From an uncultured Actinomyces sp. (GTDB lineage Bacteria; Actinomycetota; Actinomycetes; Actinomycetales; Actinomycetaceae): 40,383 nt of DNA. The position numbers and the translations under genes were made by a program. The stretch covers positions 1-40,383 of the forward strand of contig CAJZDJ010000004.1 of the NCBI GenBank assembly GCA_915063485.1, written 5' to 3'. Shown here one piece after another: positions 1 to 7,342 of the stretch. A model generated the notes under the pieces. It searched no databases and had not been told where the DNA came from. It saw only the letters and a program-made list of their open reading frames with translations. Position 1 is the stretch's first letter, and the number at the start of each line of letters is the position of its first letter.

Positions 1-120
1 AATCATCGAACTAGGCAGACGCACCGCCAGAGGCTACCGCAACCCCACCAACTACTGACTCCACATACTCCTCATCACCGCATGCCTAGATGCATCTCCC
101 CACACCAACTATGAAGAGCC
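1..120 (+). mobile_element. Right end of an ISL3-family insertion sequence (partial)
   Basis: The window opens inside the 3' end of an insertion sequence. The first codons read like the C-terminus of an ISL3-family transposase, and the segment ends at 113-120 with GAAGAGCC, whose reverse complement GGCTCTTC is the usual outer start of ISL3-family inverted repeats. The repeat probably extends inward to about 100. The bases after 120 (TATGATCT) would be the expected 8-bp target duplication, but the other end is outside the window. The family call rests on the terminus and the short peptide only. Confidence 0.6.
2..58 (+). CDS. ISL3-family transposase, C-terminal fragment
   Basis: Only the last 18 codons are present, ending with TGA at 56-58. 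The peptide contains TARGYRNPTNY, which resembles the conserved C-terminal arm of ISL3 transposases (DDE enzymes that cut and join IS ends). Beyond the TGA the same frame still reads LHILLITACL, which looks like the usual continuation (LRMLLI-type) of these proteins. The TGA may therefore be a nonsense mutation that shortens the protein slightly rather than the ancestral stop. The gene is cut by the window edge, so its integrity cannot be judged. Confidence 0.5.
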   Translation: MIELGRRTARGYRNPTNY

Positions 121-173
121 TATGATCTTTCGCGGGAAAAAATACCAAAAATAGAGATACAAAAGATTAAATG

Positions 174-241
174 AGGCGTACCCGTTCGACATCGAAAACG
201 CACTTTTCATTGAAATTGCACAGAAAGAACCGGGTACGCCT
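174..241. terminator. Long-armed inverted repeat, possible bidirectional terminator
   Basis: AGGCGTACCCG at 174-184 is exactly complementary to CGGGTACGCCT at 231-241, with a 46-base loop. AAAT at 169-172 and ATTT at 244-247 can extend the stem. The plus strand continues with TTTATTT and the minus strand with TCATTTAATCTTTT, so either strand could terminate here. The loop is long for an intrinsic terminator. A mobile-element terminus or a structured RNA is equally possible. It lies 53 bases beyond the IS end. Confidence 0.4.
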
Positions 242-280
242 TTATTTCTGCCCTGTTTCAGCCTGGCAGTGGGTGCAACT

Positions 281-451
281 TTACGCTTTCAGCCCGGCCA
301 CATCGTCGACGCGGAACGAGACGCCTCCCACGTAGCACTGCGGCCCGGCTCGCTACTCCCCCACACATTCAGTACGGGTCAGCCAGGCGTACGCAGCAGC
401 AAGCAAATTCCTAAACGGCAGGACCGAAACAGTCAGATCCTCGCCCTGCAT
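281..451 (-). pseudogene. Possible decayed small gene, frame interrupted by TAG
   Basis: On the minus strand an ATG at 449-451 opens a frame that reads 32 residues (containing DLTVSVLPFRNLLAAAYAW), meets TAG at 353-355, and then continues in the same frame for 24 more residues (containing QCYVGGVSFRVDDVAGLKA) to TAA at 281-283. Both halves have protein-like composition, which is why it is listed. There is no good Shine-Dalgarno sequence and I recognise no family. It starts 12 bases after the stop of the small membrane protein upstream. It could be chance. Confidence 0.25.
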
Positions 452-463
452 ACATGCACTCGA

Positions 464-1033
464 CTAGACCTCAATATAGTCGCTAGACAAAAGTCGAGTG
501 CCTTCCTTTTCGCTCTTCCGAACGCTCAGTACAGCGGTTAGCTTGATGTCGCACAGCTCTGCGGGCACTATGAGGCGCAGCGTCACAGACTGCCCTGGAA
601 GAATGTATTGCGACAGAAACCGAGCACTGGAGAGCTTCGCCTGTCTCTTGCGTATTGAATCTACGTCTTCGGGCAACAAATCAACCCCTGCTACCCACAC
701 CTTAAATCGAGAAGGCGCATCCTCCAGCAGGTACTTCGGCGAGCAATCAGCAACGTACACATTACGCAAGTAAGCCCGGACCCCAGTGTTCTTCAGCTCC
801 ACGACCATCAGCTGGTCTCGACCGTTACTGAGGGGAATCTTACGCATCACGACACGGAACTCCACTGACACTGGCAGCGCCTCACGTTGCGTCCGGAGCG
901 CACCAACCGATATCACTAAGGCGGCAATAGCCACGATGAAAGTGCTGATTGCTCCGAGAATCGTGCCTATGTTCGCCCAGTCCTCAAGGGAGAACTTCTC
1001 TAGCCAGCCGCTAGCCCAGTCCAGGAGGGTCAC
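464..1033 (-). CDS. Hypothetical single-pass membrane protein
   Basis: This gene of 189 codons has no family I recognise. A hydrophobic stretch at about residues 22-46 (IGTILGAISTFIVAIAALVI) predicts one N-terminal membrane segment. It is followed by a soluble part of about 140 residues rich in beta-prone stretches, including VELKNTGVRAYLRNVYVADC and LPGQSVTLRLIVPAEL, which could form an immunoglobulin-like or beta-sandwich fold outside the membrane. The start is GTG at 1031-1033, sharing GTGA with the stop of ychF, so the gene is probably translated by coupling to it. That position suggests co-expression with the GTP/ATP-binding protein but no known functional link. The downstream side runs into noncoding DNA near the IS end, so this may be a strain-variable gene. 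Confidence 0.65.
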   Translation of the reverse strand: MTLLDWASGWLEKFSLEDWANIGTILGAISTFIVAIAALVISVGALRTQREALPVSVEFRVVMRKIPLSNGRDQLMVVELKNTGVRAYLRNVYVADCSPKYLLEDAPSRFKVWVAGVDLLPEDVDSIRKRQAKLSSARFLSQYILPGQSVTLRLIVPAELCDIKLTAVLSVRKSEKEGTRLLSSDYIEV

Positions 1034-2133
1034 TTCTTCCCGCCAGACGTAAGCCCCGTACGGAACTCAACTACGTCGCCGTCGGCCATAACGTAGTCTT
1101 TGCCTTCCATGCGCACCTTGCCGTGGGCGCGGGCCTCAGCTACAGAGCCGTACTCCACCAAGTCGTCAAAAGAGACAATCTCAGCCTTAATGAAGCCGCG
1201 CTCAAAGTCGGTATGGATCACGCCGGCAGCCTGTGGCGCGGTCCAGCCCTGGTGGATAGTCCAGGCGCGTGCCTCCTTGGGGCCAGCGGTCAGGTAGGTT
1301 TGCAGGCCCAGGGTCTTAAAGCCCACGCGAGCCAGCTGGTCTAGACCAGACTCGGCCTGGCCGTTGTCGGCTAGCATTTCGGCGGCCTCGGCCGGCTCTA
1401 GCTCCACCAGTTCACTTTCAAACTGGGCGTCTAGGAAGATGGCCTCGGCGGGAGAGACCAGTTCACGCAGCTGAGCCTGCTTGGCCTCATCGTGCATACC
1501 GGCGTCGTCCATGTTGAAAACGTAAATGAACGGCTTAGTAGTCATCAGCTGGAAGGTACGCAAAATGTCTGCATCCAGCCCGGCTGCCTTAGCGCCGGCC
1601 GAAAGCATGGTGCCTTCCTCAAGCACCTTCAAAGCGTCCTTAGCGGTTTGCAGCACGGCAGGATCTGTCTTCTTACCGCGCACTTCCTTCTCCAGGCGCG
1701 GGATGGCCTTTTCCAGGGTCTGAATGTCAGCCAGCACCAGCTCGGTAGAAATAGTTTCGATGTCTGACGACGGTTCAACCTTGCCGTCTACGTGCACCAC
1801 GTCCGGGTCGTCAAAAGCGCGGGTGACCATGCAGATCGCATCAGCTTCACGAATGTTAGCCAGGAACTGGTTGCCCAGGCCTTCACCTTCGCTAGCCCCG
1901 CGCACAATTCCAGCAATGTCAACGAAAGACACCGTAGCGGGCAAAATGCGCTCACTACCGAAAATCTGCGCCAGTTTATCCAGACGCGCGTCGGGAAGCG
2001 GCACGATACCCACGTTAGGTTCGATGGTCGCAAAGGGGTAGTTAGCCGCCAGGACGGTTGCGCGGGTAAGCGCATTGAACAGGGTGGACTTGCCTACGTT
2101 GGGCAGTCCCACAATTCCGATAGTTAGAGCCAC
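1030..2133 (-). CDS. ychF: Redox-regulated ATPase YchF (Obg/OLA1 family)
   Basis: YchF is a universally conserved cytosolic P-loop protein of the Obg family that prefers ATP to GTP, binds ribosomes and is linked to stress responses. The 367-residue length is normal for the family. The G1 motif GLPNVGKSTLFNALT is at residues 9-23. The G3 region DIAGIVRGASEGEGLGNQF follows at about 70, and NMDD near residue 210 stands where NKxD occurs in true GTPases, as expected for YchF. The C-terminal TGS domain includes LQTYLTAGPKEARAWTI and ends with YVMADGDVVEFR. The start is GTG at 2131-2133. The gene lies 34 bases downstream of a GNAT gene on the same strand and overlaps the next gene by GTGA. Confidence 0.95.
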   Translation of the reverse strand: MALTIGIVGLPNVGKSTLFNALTRATVLAANYPFATIEPNVGIVPLPDARLDKLAQIFGSERILPATVSFVDIAGIVRGASEGEGLGNQFLANIREADAICMVTRAFDDPDVVHVDGKVEPSSDIETISTELVLADIQTLEKAIPRLEKEVRGKKTDPAVLQTAKDALKVLEEGTMLSAGAKAAGLDADILRTFQLMTTKPFIYVFNMDDAGMHDEAKQAQLRELVSPAEAIFLDAQFESELVELEPAEAAEMLADNGQAESGLDQLARVGFKTLGLQTYLTAGPKEARAWTIHQGWTAPQAAGVIHTDFERGFIKAEIVSFDDLVEYGSVAEARAHGKVRMEGKDYVMADGDVVEFRTGLTSGGKK

Positions 2134-2167
2134 GCGCCTAGTTTAGCGGGTTTGCGGCCCGCTTTGA

Positions 2168-2947
2168 TTACTTGCTGGTTTCCTCGGTGTTCTTGGCGGG
2201 CTTTGCCTCATTGGCAGCCTTGGCGTCCTTAGCGCCGGCCTTTGCGTCCTTGGCGGGCTTGGACTTCTTCTTGTCTAGTTCCTTCTTGAAAGCCCACACG
2301 TTGATTTCCTGGCCTCGGTAGTCCAGGTGGCTTACGGCCAGCTCACGACAGCCGTTGTGGTCATAGAAACGTGCGTTCTTGGCGGTGTTGGTAACAAAGG
2401 CGTAGTTAGAGCCGCCGGTGGCCTTTACAAACTTGGCGATACCTACATCCAACATGCCGGTACCGATGCCGCGTCCCTGGTGTTCGGGATGCACCGCAAT
2501 AACTTCCAGGAACCAGTCATAGTGGGTGTTTAGCTTTACGTGCTGGTCAGCCGCGTCGGTAAGGGTAAGGAATTCTAGTAGCGGCTTTAGCGGGATGTAC
2601 TTTAGTAGGCCTACACCGCCGTTAAGTAGGTAAGGCAAAAAAGGCATTTCTTGCTTTTGCAGTAGCGCATAACCACGCGGCTTGCCGTCTTCACAAGCCA
2701 CCAGCACAGATTCGCGCTTAAGGAAAATTTTCACCAGCATTCGGTGCAAGGCGAAGTGAAACTGGTCGAAGGTTACACCCGGTCGTAGTTCCGGCTCTGT
2801 CAGCCGAAACAGGGGGTAGTCTGAGAAGGCATCCGCACCAATGCGGGCCAAAACATCCAGATCCTGCACAGTACCCGCGCGGTATTCCAAAACGACTCCA
2901 AGATTACGATCCAGCTTTACAACAAAACGGTAACATGCATTGGTCAT
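2168..2947 (-). CDS. GNAT-family N-acetyltransferase with Lys/Ala-rich tail
   Basis: This is a soluble acyltransferase that would transfer an acetyl group from acetyl-CoA to an unknown amine. The acetyl-CoA site (motif A) is clear: EVIAVHPEHQGRGIGTGML at about residues 148-166 carries the Q/RxxGxG/A signature, and the following NTAKNARFYDHNGC matches motif B. The N-terminal part RAGTVQDLDVLARIGADAF is the usual first strand and helix. The last 35 or so residues (from about 225) are a repeated Lys-Ala-Pro tail with KPAKDAKAGAKDAKA, not part of the GNAT fold and likely disordered. The start ATG at 2945-2947 lacks an obvious Shine-Dalgarno. The gene probably leads a short unit with ychF and is divergent from rmuC. 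The substrate is unknown. Confidence 0.85.
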   Translation of the reverse strand: MTNACYRFVVKLDRNLGVVLEYRAGTVQDLDVLARIGADAFSDYPLFRLTEPELRPGVTFDQFHFALHRMLVKIFLKRESVLVACEDGKPRGYALLQKQEMPFLPYLLNGGVGLLKYIPLKPLLEFLTLTDAADQHVKLNTHYDWFLEVIAVHPEHQGRGIGTGMLDVGIAKFVKATGGSNYAFVTNTAKNARFYDHNGCRELAVSHLDYRGQEINVWAFKKELDKKKSKPAKDAKAGAKDAKAANEAKPAKNTEETSK

Positions 2948-3082
2948 ACCATGTTGGTAGTTTTCCGTGACTTATAGCCCACATCGCATATAAGGCTTTA
3001 CTTCAGTTAGTAACGACGTCGTCGCTAAGCACGCAAAAATGGCGGCTTTCTGCGGGGTATAGACCTGAGATAGTAGGAAATT

Positions 3083-4333
3083 ATGAGTATCGTTAACGCA
3101 ATTGCTCTTTTGTTGTTGGGTATAACACTTGGTACTGCGTTGGGTTGGGCCCTGGCCACGGCCCGTGCAGCCCGCCTGGCAGCTAACGGCGGGGAGGTGG
3201 CTCGCATTAGGGCCGACGCCGCCGGGGCTAGTGCCCGCGCACAGGCCCTGGAGCAGCAGTTGCGTACCGAACAGCAGCGCACTTTGGAAGCTCAGCAGCG
3301 GGCCCGCCAAGATGGCGCGGTACTCACCGCCCTTGAGCCGGTGCGTGAACAGCTGGAGCATATGGCGTTGCGGGTGGAGCAAATGGAGCTGCAACGCTCC
3401 AAACAGAACGCAATAATTGCTGAGCGTCTACGGGCTTCAGACGCCACCCAGGAGCGCCTGCGGGCCTCCACAGCCTCCCTGGAATCGGCGCTGCGTTCAC
3501 GTTCAGCGCGCGGCATGTGGGGTGAGATGGAGCTGCGCCGGGTCCTGGAGCTGGGCGGGATGAGTGAGCACATCGACTTTGAACTGCAAAAAAGCGTGTC
3601 CACTTTGCGTAAGCAAAACCGCGCTGGCTCTTTAAACGCGGCCCCTTCCCCCGCTAACGGCTCTGCGCGCCCAGACGCCACGATTTTGCTGCCCGGTGGG
3701 GAATTCCTGGCCATTGACGCTAAAGCCCCTCTGGATGCCTTCCTGCGCGGCGCTGATGCGGGCGCTAAAGGCGATCAGGACGCAGCCAACTCTTACCTGT
3801 CAGATCACGCCGCTGCGGTGCGTTCACACATTAATGAGCTCATCCGCCGTAACTACCCCGAGCAGCTGGGCCAGGGCCCCCAGTTCACCATCATGTTTAT
3901 CCCCTCTGAGGCGGTGCTTAGCGCCGCTTTGGAGGTGGATGCCAGCCTGCTTGAATACGCCCTGGCTAACGGGGTGCTGCTAACCACCCCCATCTCGCTG
4001 TTGGCGGTGGCCCGTACGGTTGCTGATGCCTGGATGCAAAATGCTATTAACGACGACGCCCGTCAGCTGCTGGCTATCGGCTCCACCTTGTATAAGCGCC
4101 TGGGTACGGTGGCTCGCTATATGGATGATTTGGGCGCTAGCCTGCGCCGCAGCGTGCAAACCTATAACAAGACCGTGAATTCAATTGAGAAGAATCTGCT
4201 GAGCACCGCCAAAGGTCTAGAAAACCTTGGCAACACGCTCACTAGCCCTAGCCCGATTGCCAGTGAGGCGGCCCAAATCAGGAGTTTTAGTGCCCCTGAA
4301 TTAACTAATCCTGATTTAGACGATTCGCATTAA
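3083..4333 (+). CDS. rmuC: DNA recombination protein RmuC homologue
   Basis: RmuC proteins limit inversions at short inverted repeats and carry a predicted PD-(D/E)xK-type nuclease core. The 416-residue protein has an N-terminal membrane anchor (about residues 5-27, NAIALLLLGITLGTALGWAL). A long Ala/Glu/Gln/Arg-rich coiled coil follows at about 35-140. The conserved domain begins with RGMWGEMELRRVLELGGM and contains the signature DATILLPGGEFLAIDAKAPL, where the D and K fit the nuclease core. The start ATG is preceded by AGGA at a good distance. It is transcribed alone, divergent from the GNAT gene and convergent with fpr. The protein is probably membrane-tethered with the nuclease domain in the cytoplasm. 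Confidence 0.92.
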   Translation: MSIVNAIALLLLGITLGTALGWALATARAARLAANGGEVARIRADAAGASARAQALEQQLRTEQQRTLEAQQRARQDGAVLTALEPVREQLEHMALRVEQMELQRSKQNAIIAERLRASDATQERLRASTASLESALRSRSARGMWGEMELRRVLELGGMSEHIDFELQKSVSTLRKQNRAGSLNAAPSPANGSARPDATILLPGGEFLAIDAKAPLDAFLRGADAGAKGDQDAANSYLSDHAAAVRSHINELIRRNYPEQLGQGPQFTIMFIPSEAVLSAALEVDASLLEYALANGVLLTTPISLLAVARTVADAWMQNAINDDARQLLAIGSTLYKRLGTVARYMDDLGASLRRSVQTYNKTVNSIEKNLLSTAKGLENLGNTLTSPSPIASEAAQIRSFSAPELTNPDLDDSH

Positions 4334-4440
4334 ACCAACGCTAAAGCGTTAAACCAGGTTAACCCACTAACCAGACTAAACCGCTAAACCAGCGTTAACC
4401 AGCCAAACCAGGTTTTAAAGCGTTAAACCAGGCTAAACAG
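4331..4440. repeat. Degenerate tandem AAACCAG repeats
   Basis: Immediately after the rmuC stop there is about 110 bases built from roughly ten imperfect copies of TAAACCAG or TTAACCAG, spaced 8-12 bases apart. It includes a 17-bp exact direct repeat, TAAAGCGTTAAACCAGG, at 4342-4358 and 4416-4432. AACGCTAAAGCGTT at 4338-4351 is also an inverted repeat. All frames are short and the composition is unlike the neighbouring genes. The function is unknown. Replication slippage products or an array of protein-binding sites are both possible. Confidence 0.7.
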
Positions 4441-4442
4441 GT

Positions 4443-4473
4443 GTGCAGGCCGCAGCTAAGCTGCGGCCTGCAC
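4443..4473. terminator. Perfect 14-bp hairpin between convergent rmuC and fpr
   Basis: GTGCAGGCCGCAGC at 4443-4456 pairs perfectly with GCTGCGGCCTGCAC at 4460-4473 around a TAA loop. The plus strand continues with only GTTTGG and the minus strand with ACCTGTTT, so the U-tract is weak on both sides. Its position between converging genes supports a bidirectional terminator or transcript-end stabiliser. Confidence 0.65.
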
Positions 4474-4546
4474 GTTTGGTCAATATTGCTCTGGGCTAGC
4501 GCCCACGCCTACACAACGCCGTTATACGTCGTTTTAGCTCCTCTAG

Positions 4547-4573
4547 GTTGGCGTGGGCTGAGCCTACGCCAAC
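4547..4573 (-). terminator. Hairpin just downstream of fpr
   Basis: GTTGGCGTGGGCT at 4547-4559 pairs with AGCCTACGCCAAC at 4561-4573, with a single G-U type mismatch, only 6 bases after the fpr stop codon. There is no U-tract on the minus strand, so the role as a terminator is inferred from position and stem strength. Confidence 0.45.
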
Positions 4574-4579
4574 TGGAGC

Positions 4580-6046
4580 TTAGTCCTGAGCCGGTAGGCG
4601 GTGGGCTACGCGCTCAGGCACGCGGTCGGTGTCAGGCTGACCGATTAGGTCCTGCGGAGCCTGCTTACCGCGCGAAATGTCAGCCATGGCGTGGCGGTTA
4701 ACCACCTTGACGCGCTCACGGGTCTTGCCGTTAGGCAGCTCGCCAAAGTCCTCACCTAGCTGACGCTCATAGGCGTCTAGCAGCTCCCAACCCTCCCAGG
4801 TGGTGAAGGGGATGTCGCGGCTAGAGAGCAGCGCAATCATGGCGTCGTGCCCCACGGCGTCGGTGGTGGCGTGCAGCAGCCCAGCATTAGCGTCAGCCAC
4901 CAGGTTAGTAATGGTTTCCTGGGCGTCAGACTTGGTGGAGCCAATCAAACCAATCGGACCACGGCGAATCCAGCCGGTGGCGTACATACCGGTCAACGGC
5001 TTGCCGTCCTCACCCAATACGCGGCCACCCTCGTTAGGAATCACGTGGCGCTTAGAGTCAAAAGGCATACCCTCAATCGGGCTGGAGGCGTAACCAATGG
5101 CGCGGTAAACAGCCTGCACCGGCCAGTCGGTGAACACGCCGGTGCCCTCCACCGTGCCGTCACCGGTGAGACGGGTGCGCTCAGTGCGTAGACCCACTAC
5201 GTGACCAGCGTCGTCGGTGAGCACCTCGGCGGGAGACTGGAACAGGTGAATGTGAATGCGGTGCGAGGCGGTTAGATCCTCAGGCTCCTGCATGGCGTAG
5301 CCCTCAAGCGCCTTAACTACCTGACGCTGCTGGTTGGAGGACTTGAGCGCAGCCTCACTGCCGGCGTCGTACTCAAAGTCAGCCTCATCCACCAGCACAT
5401 CCACGTCACGCTGCTTACCTAGCTCGCGCAGCTCCAGGGGGGTGAACTTAACCTGGGCTGGGCCACGGCGACCAAAGACGTGCACATCGGTGCAGGGGTT
5501 GGTTTTAAGAATTTCGGCCACGTTCTCAGGGATTTCGGTGACCATCAGGTCCTCAGCGTGCTTAGCTAGCACTCGGGAAATGTCTAGGCCCACGTTACCC
5601 ACACCCAGCACGGCTACTTCCTTAGCCTCTAGCGGCCAGGTGCGCGGGTGGTCCGGGTGACCGTCGTACCAGGAAACAAAGTCAGCGCCGCCATAGCATT
5701 CAGGGGCGTCAGCGCCGGGAATGTTTAGGGGTGCGTCAGTGTCAGCGCCGGTGGAGAAAATAATGGCGTCATAGTGTTCGTGCAGCTCAGCTACGCTCAC
5801 GTCGCGGCCAACTTCCACGTTACCGATCAGGCGAATGTCGCCGCGCTGCAAAATCTTGTATAGCGCCACAATGATCTGCTTGATACGCGGGTGGTCGGGA
5901 GCCACGCCGTAACGTACCAGCCCGTAGGGTGCAGGCAGGCGCTCGAACAGGTCAATGTTAACGTCCAAGCCTGACTTAGACAGGATGTCCGAGGCGTAGA
6001 TGCCGGCCGGGCCAGCACCAATCACTGCAACGTTTAGAGCGGTCAC
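4580..6046 (-). CDS. fprA: Ferredoxin-NADP+ reductase, FprA/adrenodoxin-reductase type
   Basis: This flavoenzyme moves electrons between NADPH and ferredoxin or a similar iron-sulfur protein in the cytosol. The FAD-binding GxGxxG motif is VAVIGAGPAGIYASDIL near the N-terminus. GLVRYGVAPDHPRIK is the conserved loop of the family, VAVLGVGNVGLDISRVLAKH is the NADPH-binding Rossmann motif, and VFGRRGPAQVKFTPLELREL follows. GWIRRGPIGLIGSTKSDAQET near the C-terminus is diagnostic for FprA-like proteins. I choose GTG at 6044-6046 because GAGG lies six bases upstream. An upstream TTG at 6056-6058 would put that GAGG inside the gene. The length of about 488 residues is normal. It is a single gene behind the terminator of the nuo-ispB operon. 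Confidence 0.9.
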   Translation of the reverse strand: MTALNVAVIGAGPAGIYASDILSKSGLDVNIDLFERLPAPYGLVRYGVAPDHPRIKQIIVALYKILQRGDIRLIGNVEVGRDVSVAELHEHYDAIIFSTGADTDAPLNIPGADAPECYGGADFVSWYDGHPDHPRTWPLEAKEVAVLGVGNVGLDISRVLAKHAEDLMVTEIPENVAEILKTNPCTDVHVFGRRGPAQVKFTPLELRELGKQRDVDVLVDEADFEYDAGSEAALKSSNQQRQVVKALEGYAMQEPEDLTASHRIHIHLFQSPAEVLTDDAGHVVGLRTERTRLTGDGTVEGTGVFTDWPVQAVYRAIGYASSPIEGMPFDSKRHVIPNEGGRVLGEDGKPLTGMYATGWIRRGPIGLIGSTKSDAQETITNLVADANAGLLHATTDAVGHDAMIALLSSRDIPFTTWEGWELLDAYERQLGEDFGELPNGKTRERVKVVNRHAMADISRGKQAPQDLIGQPDTDRVPERVAHRLPAQD

Positions 6047-6144
6047 GATTTTCCTCAAGAATAAACGGAGATTAGGAAGTAGGGGCGAGCTTTACGGTTA
6101 GCGCACTGGCAGCCCTCAGCAAGCGCTTCTAAGGCTACCCCAAG

Positions 6145-6177
6145 AAAACTACCCCCGCCGCTGGCGAGGGTAGTTTT
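6145..6177. terminator. Intrinsic terminator at the end of the nuo-ispB operon
   Basis: AAAACTACCCCCGCC (6145-6159) pairs with GGCGAGGGTAGTTTT (6163-6177) around a three-base loop with one mismatch. On the minus strand the stem ends in TTTTCTT. It lies 59 bases after the polyprenyl synthase stop and about 100 bases before the fpr start, so it separates the long operon from fpr. Confidence 0.8.
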
Positions 6178-6235
6178 GTGGTCAACGCGGCCCTTTAGTG
6201 AGCCGTTGTGCTAAGTGTTAAAACACCAAAGTATT

Positions 6236-7342
6236 TCAGGCGGCGCGATCCACCAGTAGGTGGGCAAAGTCCTCCAGGCCGCTACGTACCAGCTGGGCGC
6301 GGCTACGGGCGCTTTCAACTCCCTGGGCCACTTCAGCCTCGCTTAAGCCCTCAGCTTTCAGGCGGGTGCGGGTAGCTTCGACGACGGCGTCGTCCAAACC
6401 AGACAGGGCCGCTACCGCCTCATCGCACCAAGCCCCAGCCATAGCGCGAGTCTCGGCGGTAACCGGGTGGTTGCGTAGGCGCTGCACCACATCGCTAAGC
6501 ACCTGCTGGCGCTGCAAGTTACCGGTAGACAGCAGCGACAAGATGGCCTGGCCAGCGCTGTCAAGCTCACCGGAAGCCAAACGCTGACGCAGCAGCAGCA
6601 CCGGCATGGTGTCTACCCCTTCCAGCAGGTCAGTGCCAGGGGTTTTACCAGTGGTTTCTGAGTCAGAGCAAATATCGATGACGTCGTCGGCAAGCTGGAA
6701 AGCCACCCCGATCTTTTCACCGTAAAGCTCCACAATTTGCTGGGCTTTAGTGCCCGCGCCAGTAAGCATGGTGCCGTAAAGCCCACACAGGGCAATTAGC
6801 GACCCGGTCTTATCAGCTAGCACCTGAATGTAGTGATTCACCGGATCCACGTCCTCAGGGCGCGGCAGGGTCTCATGCAGCTGGCCGGTGCATAGGCGCT
6901 CAAACGTGCGCGCGTGCGCCAGCACCGCGTCAGGCCCCAGCGCGGCCACCATCTGGGAGGCGCGTGCCACCAGAACGTCGCCGGTTAGGATCGCGGCTGA
7001 GTTACCCCACACCATCTGTGCCGACGGCGCCCCGCGACGCTTGGGGGCATCGTCCATGACGTCGTCGTGGTACAAGGTGGCGATATGGGTTAGCTCCACG
7101 GCCACAGCCGCATCATGCACCTGCTGTGAGCAGGCTGCGTCGGCGTCGCCTAACTGGGCTGTAAGCAGCACCAGCATGGGCCGCAGCCGCTTGCCACCAG
7201 CGGCAGCTAGGTGTGAGGTAGGCGGGTTGATGGTCTCGTCGGCGTTGGAGACTACCTCCATCAGCCGCGCCTCTACCTCATCAAGCTGAGGAACAATAAT
7301 TTCCTCTAGCTCTGGAACGTCTAACTGCAATGCGCTACTCAC
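6236..7342 (-). CDS. ispB: Polyprenyl diphosphate synthase (menaquinone side chain)
   Basis: This trans-isoprenyl diphosphate synthase condenses isopentenyl diphosphate units into a long all-trans chain, the tail later attached by MenA. The first aspartate-rich motif is DDVMDDAPKRRG (DDxxD, about residue 93) and the second is ADDVIDI (DDxxD, about residue 218). GGKRLRPML near residue 50 is the conserved substrate-binding Lys-Arg patch. The 368 residues fit the family. The GTG start at 7340-7342 shares GTGA with the nuoN stop, so it is the last, translationally coupled gene of the nuo operon. Chain length (for example C40 or C45) cannot be read reliably. The name ispB is by analogy; hepT or grcC type names would also fit. 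Confidence 0.9.
   Translation of the reverse strand: MSSALQLDVPELEEIIVPQLDEVEARLMEVVSNADETINPPTSHLAAAGGKRLRPMLVLLTAQLGDADAACSQQVHDAAVAVELTHIATLYHDDVMDDAPKRRGAPSAQMVWGNSAAILTGDVLVARASQMVAALGPDAVLAHARTFERLCTGQLHETLPRPEDVDPVNHYIQVLADKTGSLIALCGLYGTMLTGAGTKAQQIVELYGEKIGVAFQLADDVIDICSDSETTGKTPGTDLLEGVDTMPVLLLRQRLASGELDSAGQAILSLLSTGNLQRQQVLSDVVQRLRNHPVTAETRAMAGAWCDEAVAALSGLDDAVVEATRTRLKAEGLSEAEVAQGVESARSRAQLVRSGLEDFAHLLVDRAA

Noticed and set aside
269..541. Plus-strand 90-codon frame near the IS
   Set aside because: It overlaps the C-terminal end of the minus-strand membrane protein, has no ribosome site and an Arg/Ser/His-rich composition typical of an antisense shadow.
3013..3022. ACGACGTCGT palindrome between the GNAT gene and rmuC
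   Set aside because: Short GACGTC-type palindromes recur inside genes here (for example at 39663 in the phosphatase gene), so this one is weak evidence for an operator.
4441..4701. Plus-strand 86-codon frame beginning in the rmuC-fpr hairpin
   Set aside because: It consists of the hairpin sequence and the antisense of the fpr 3' end and has no ribosome site.
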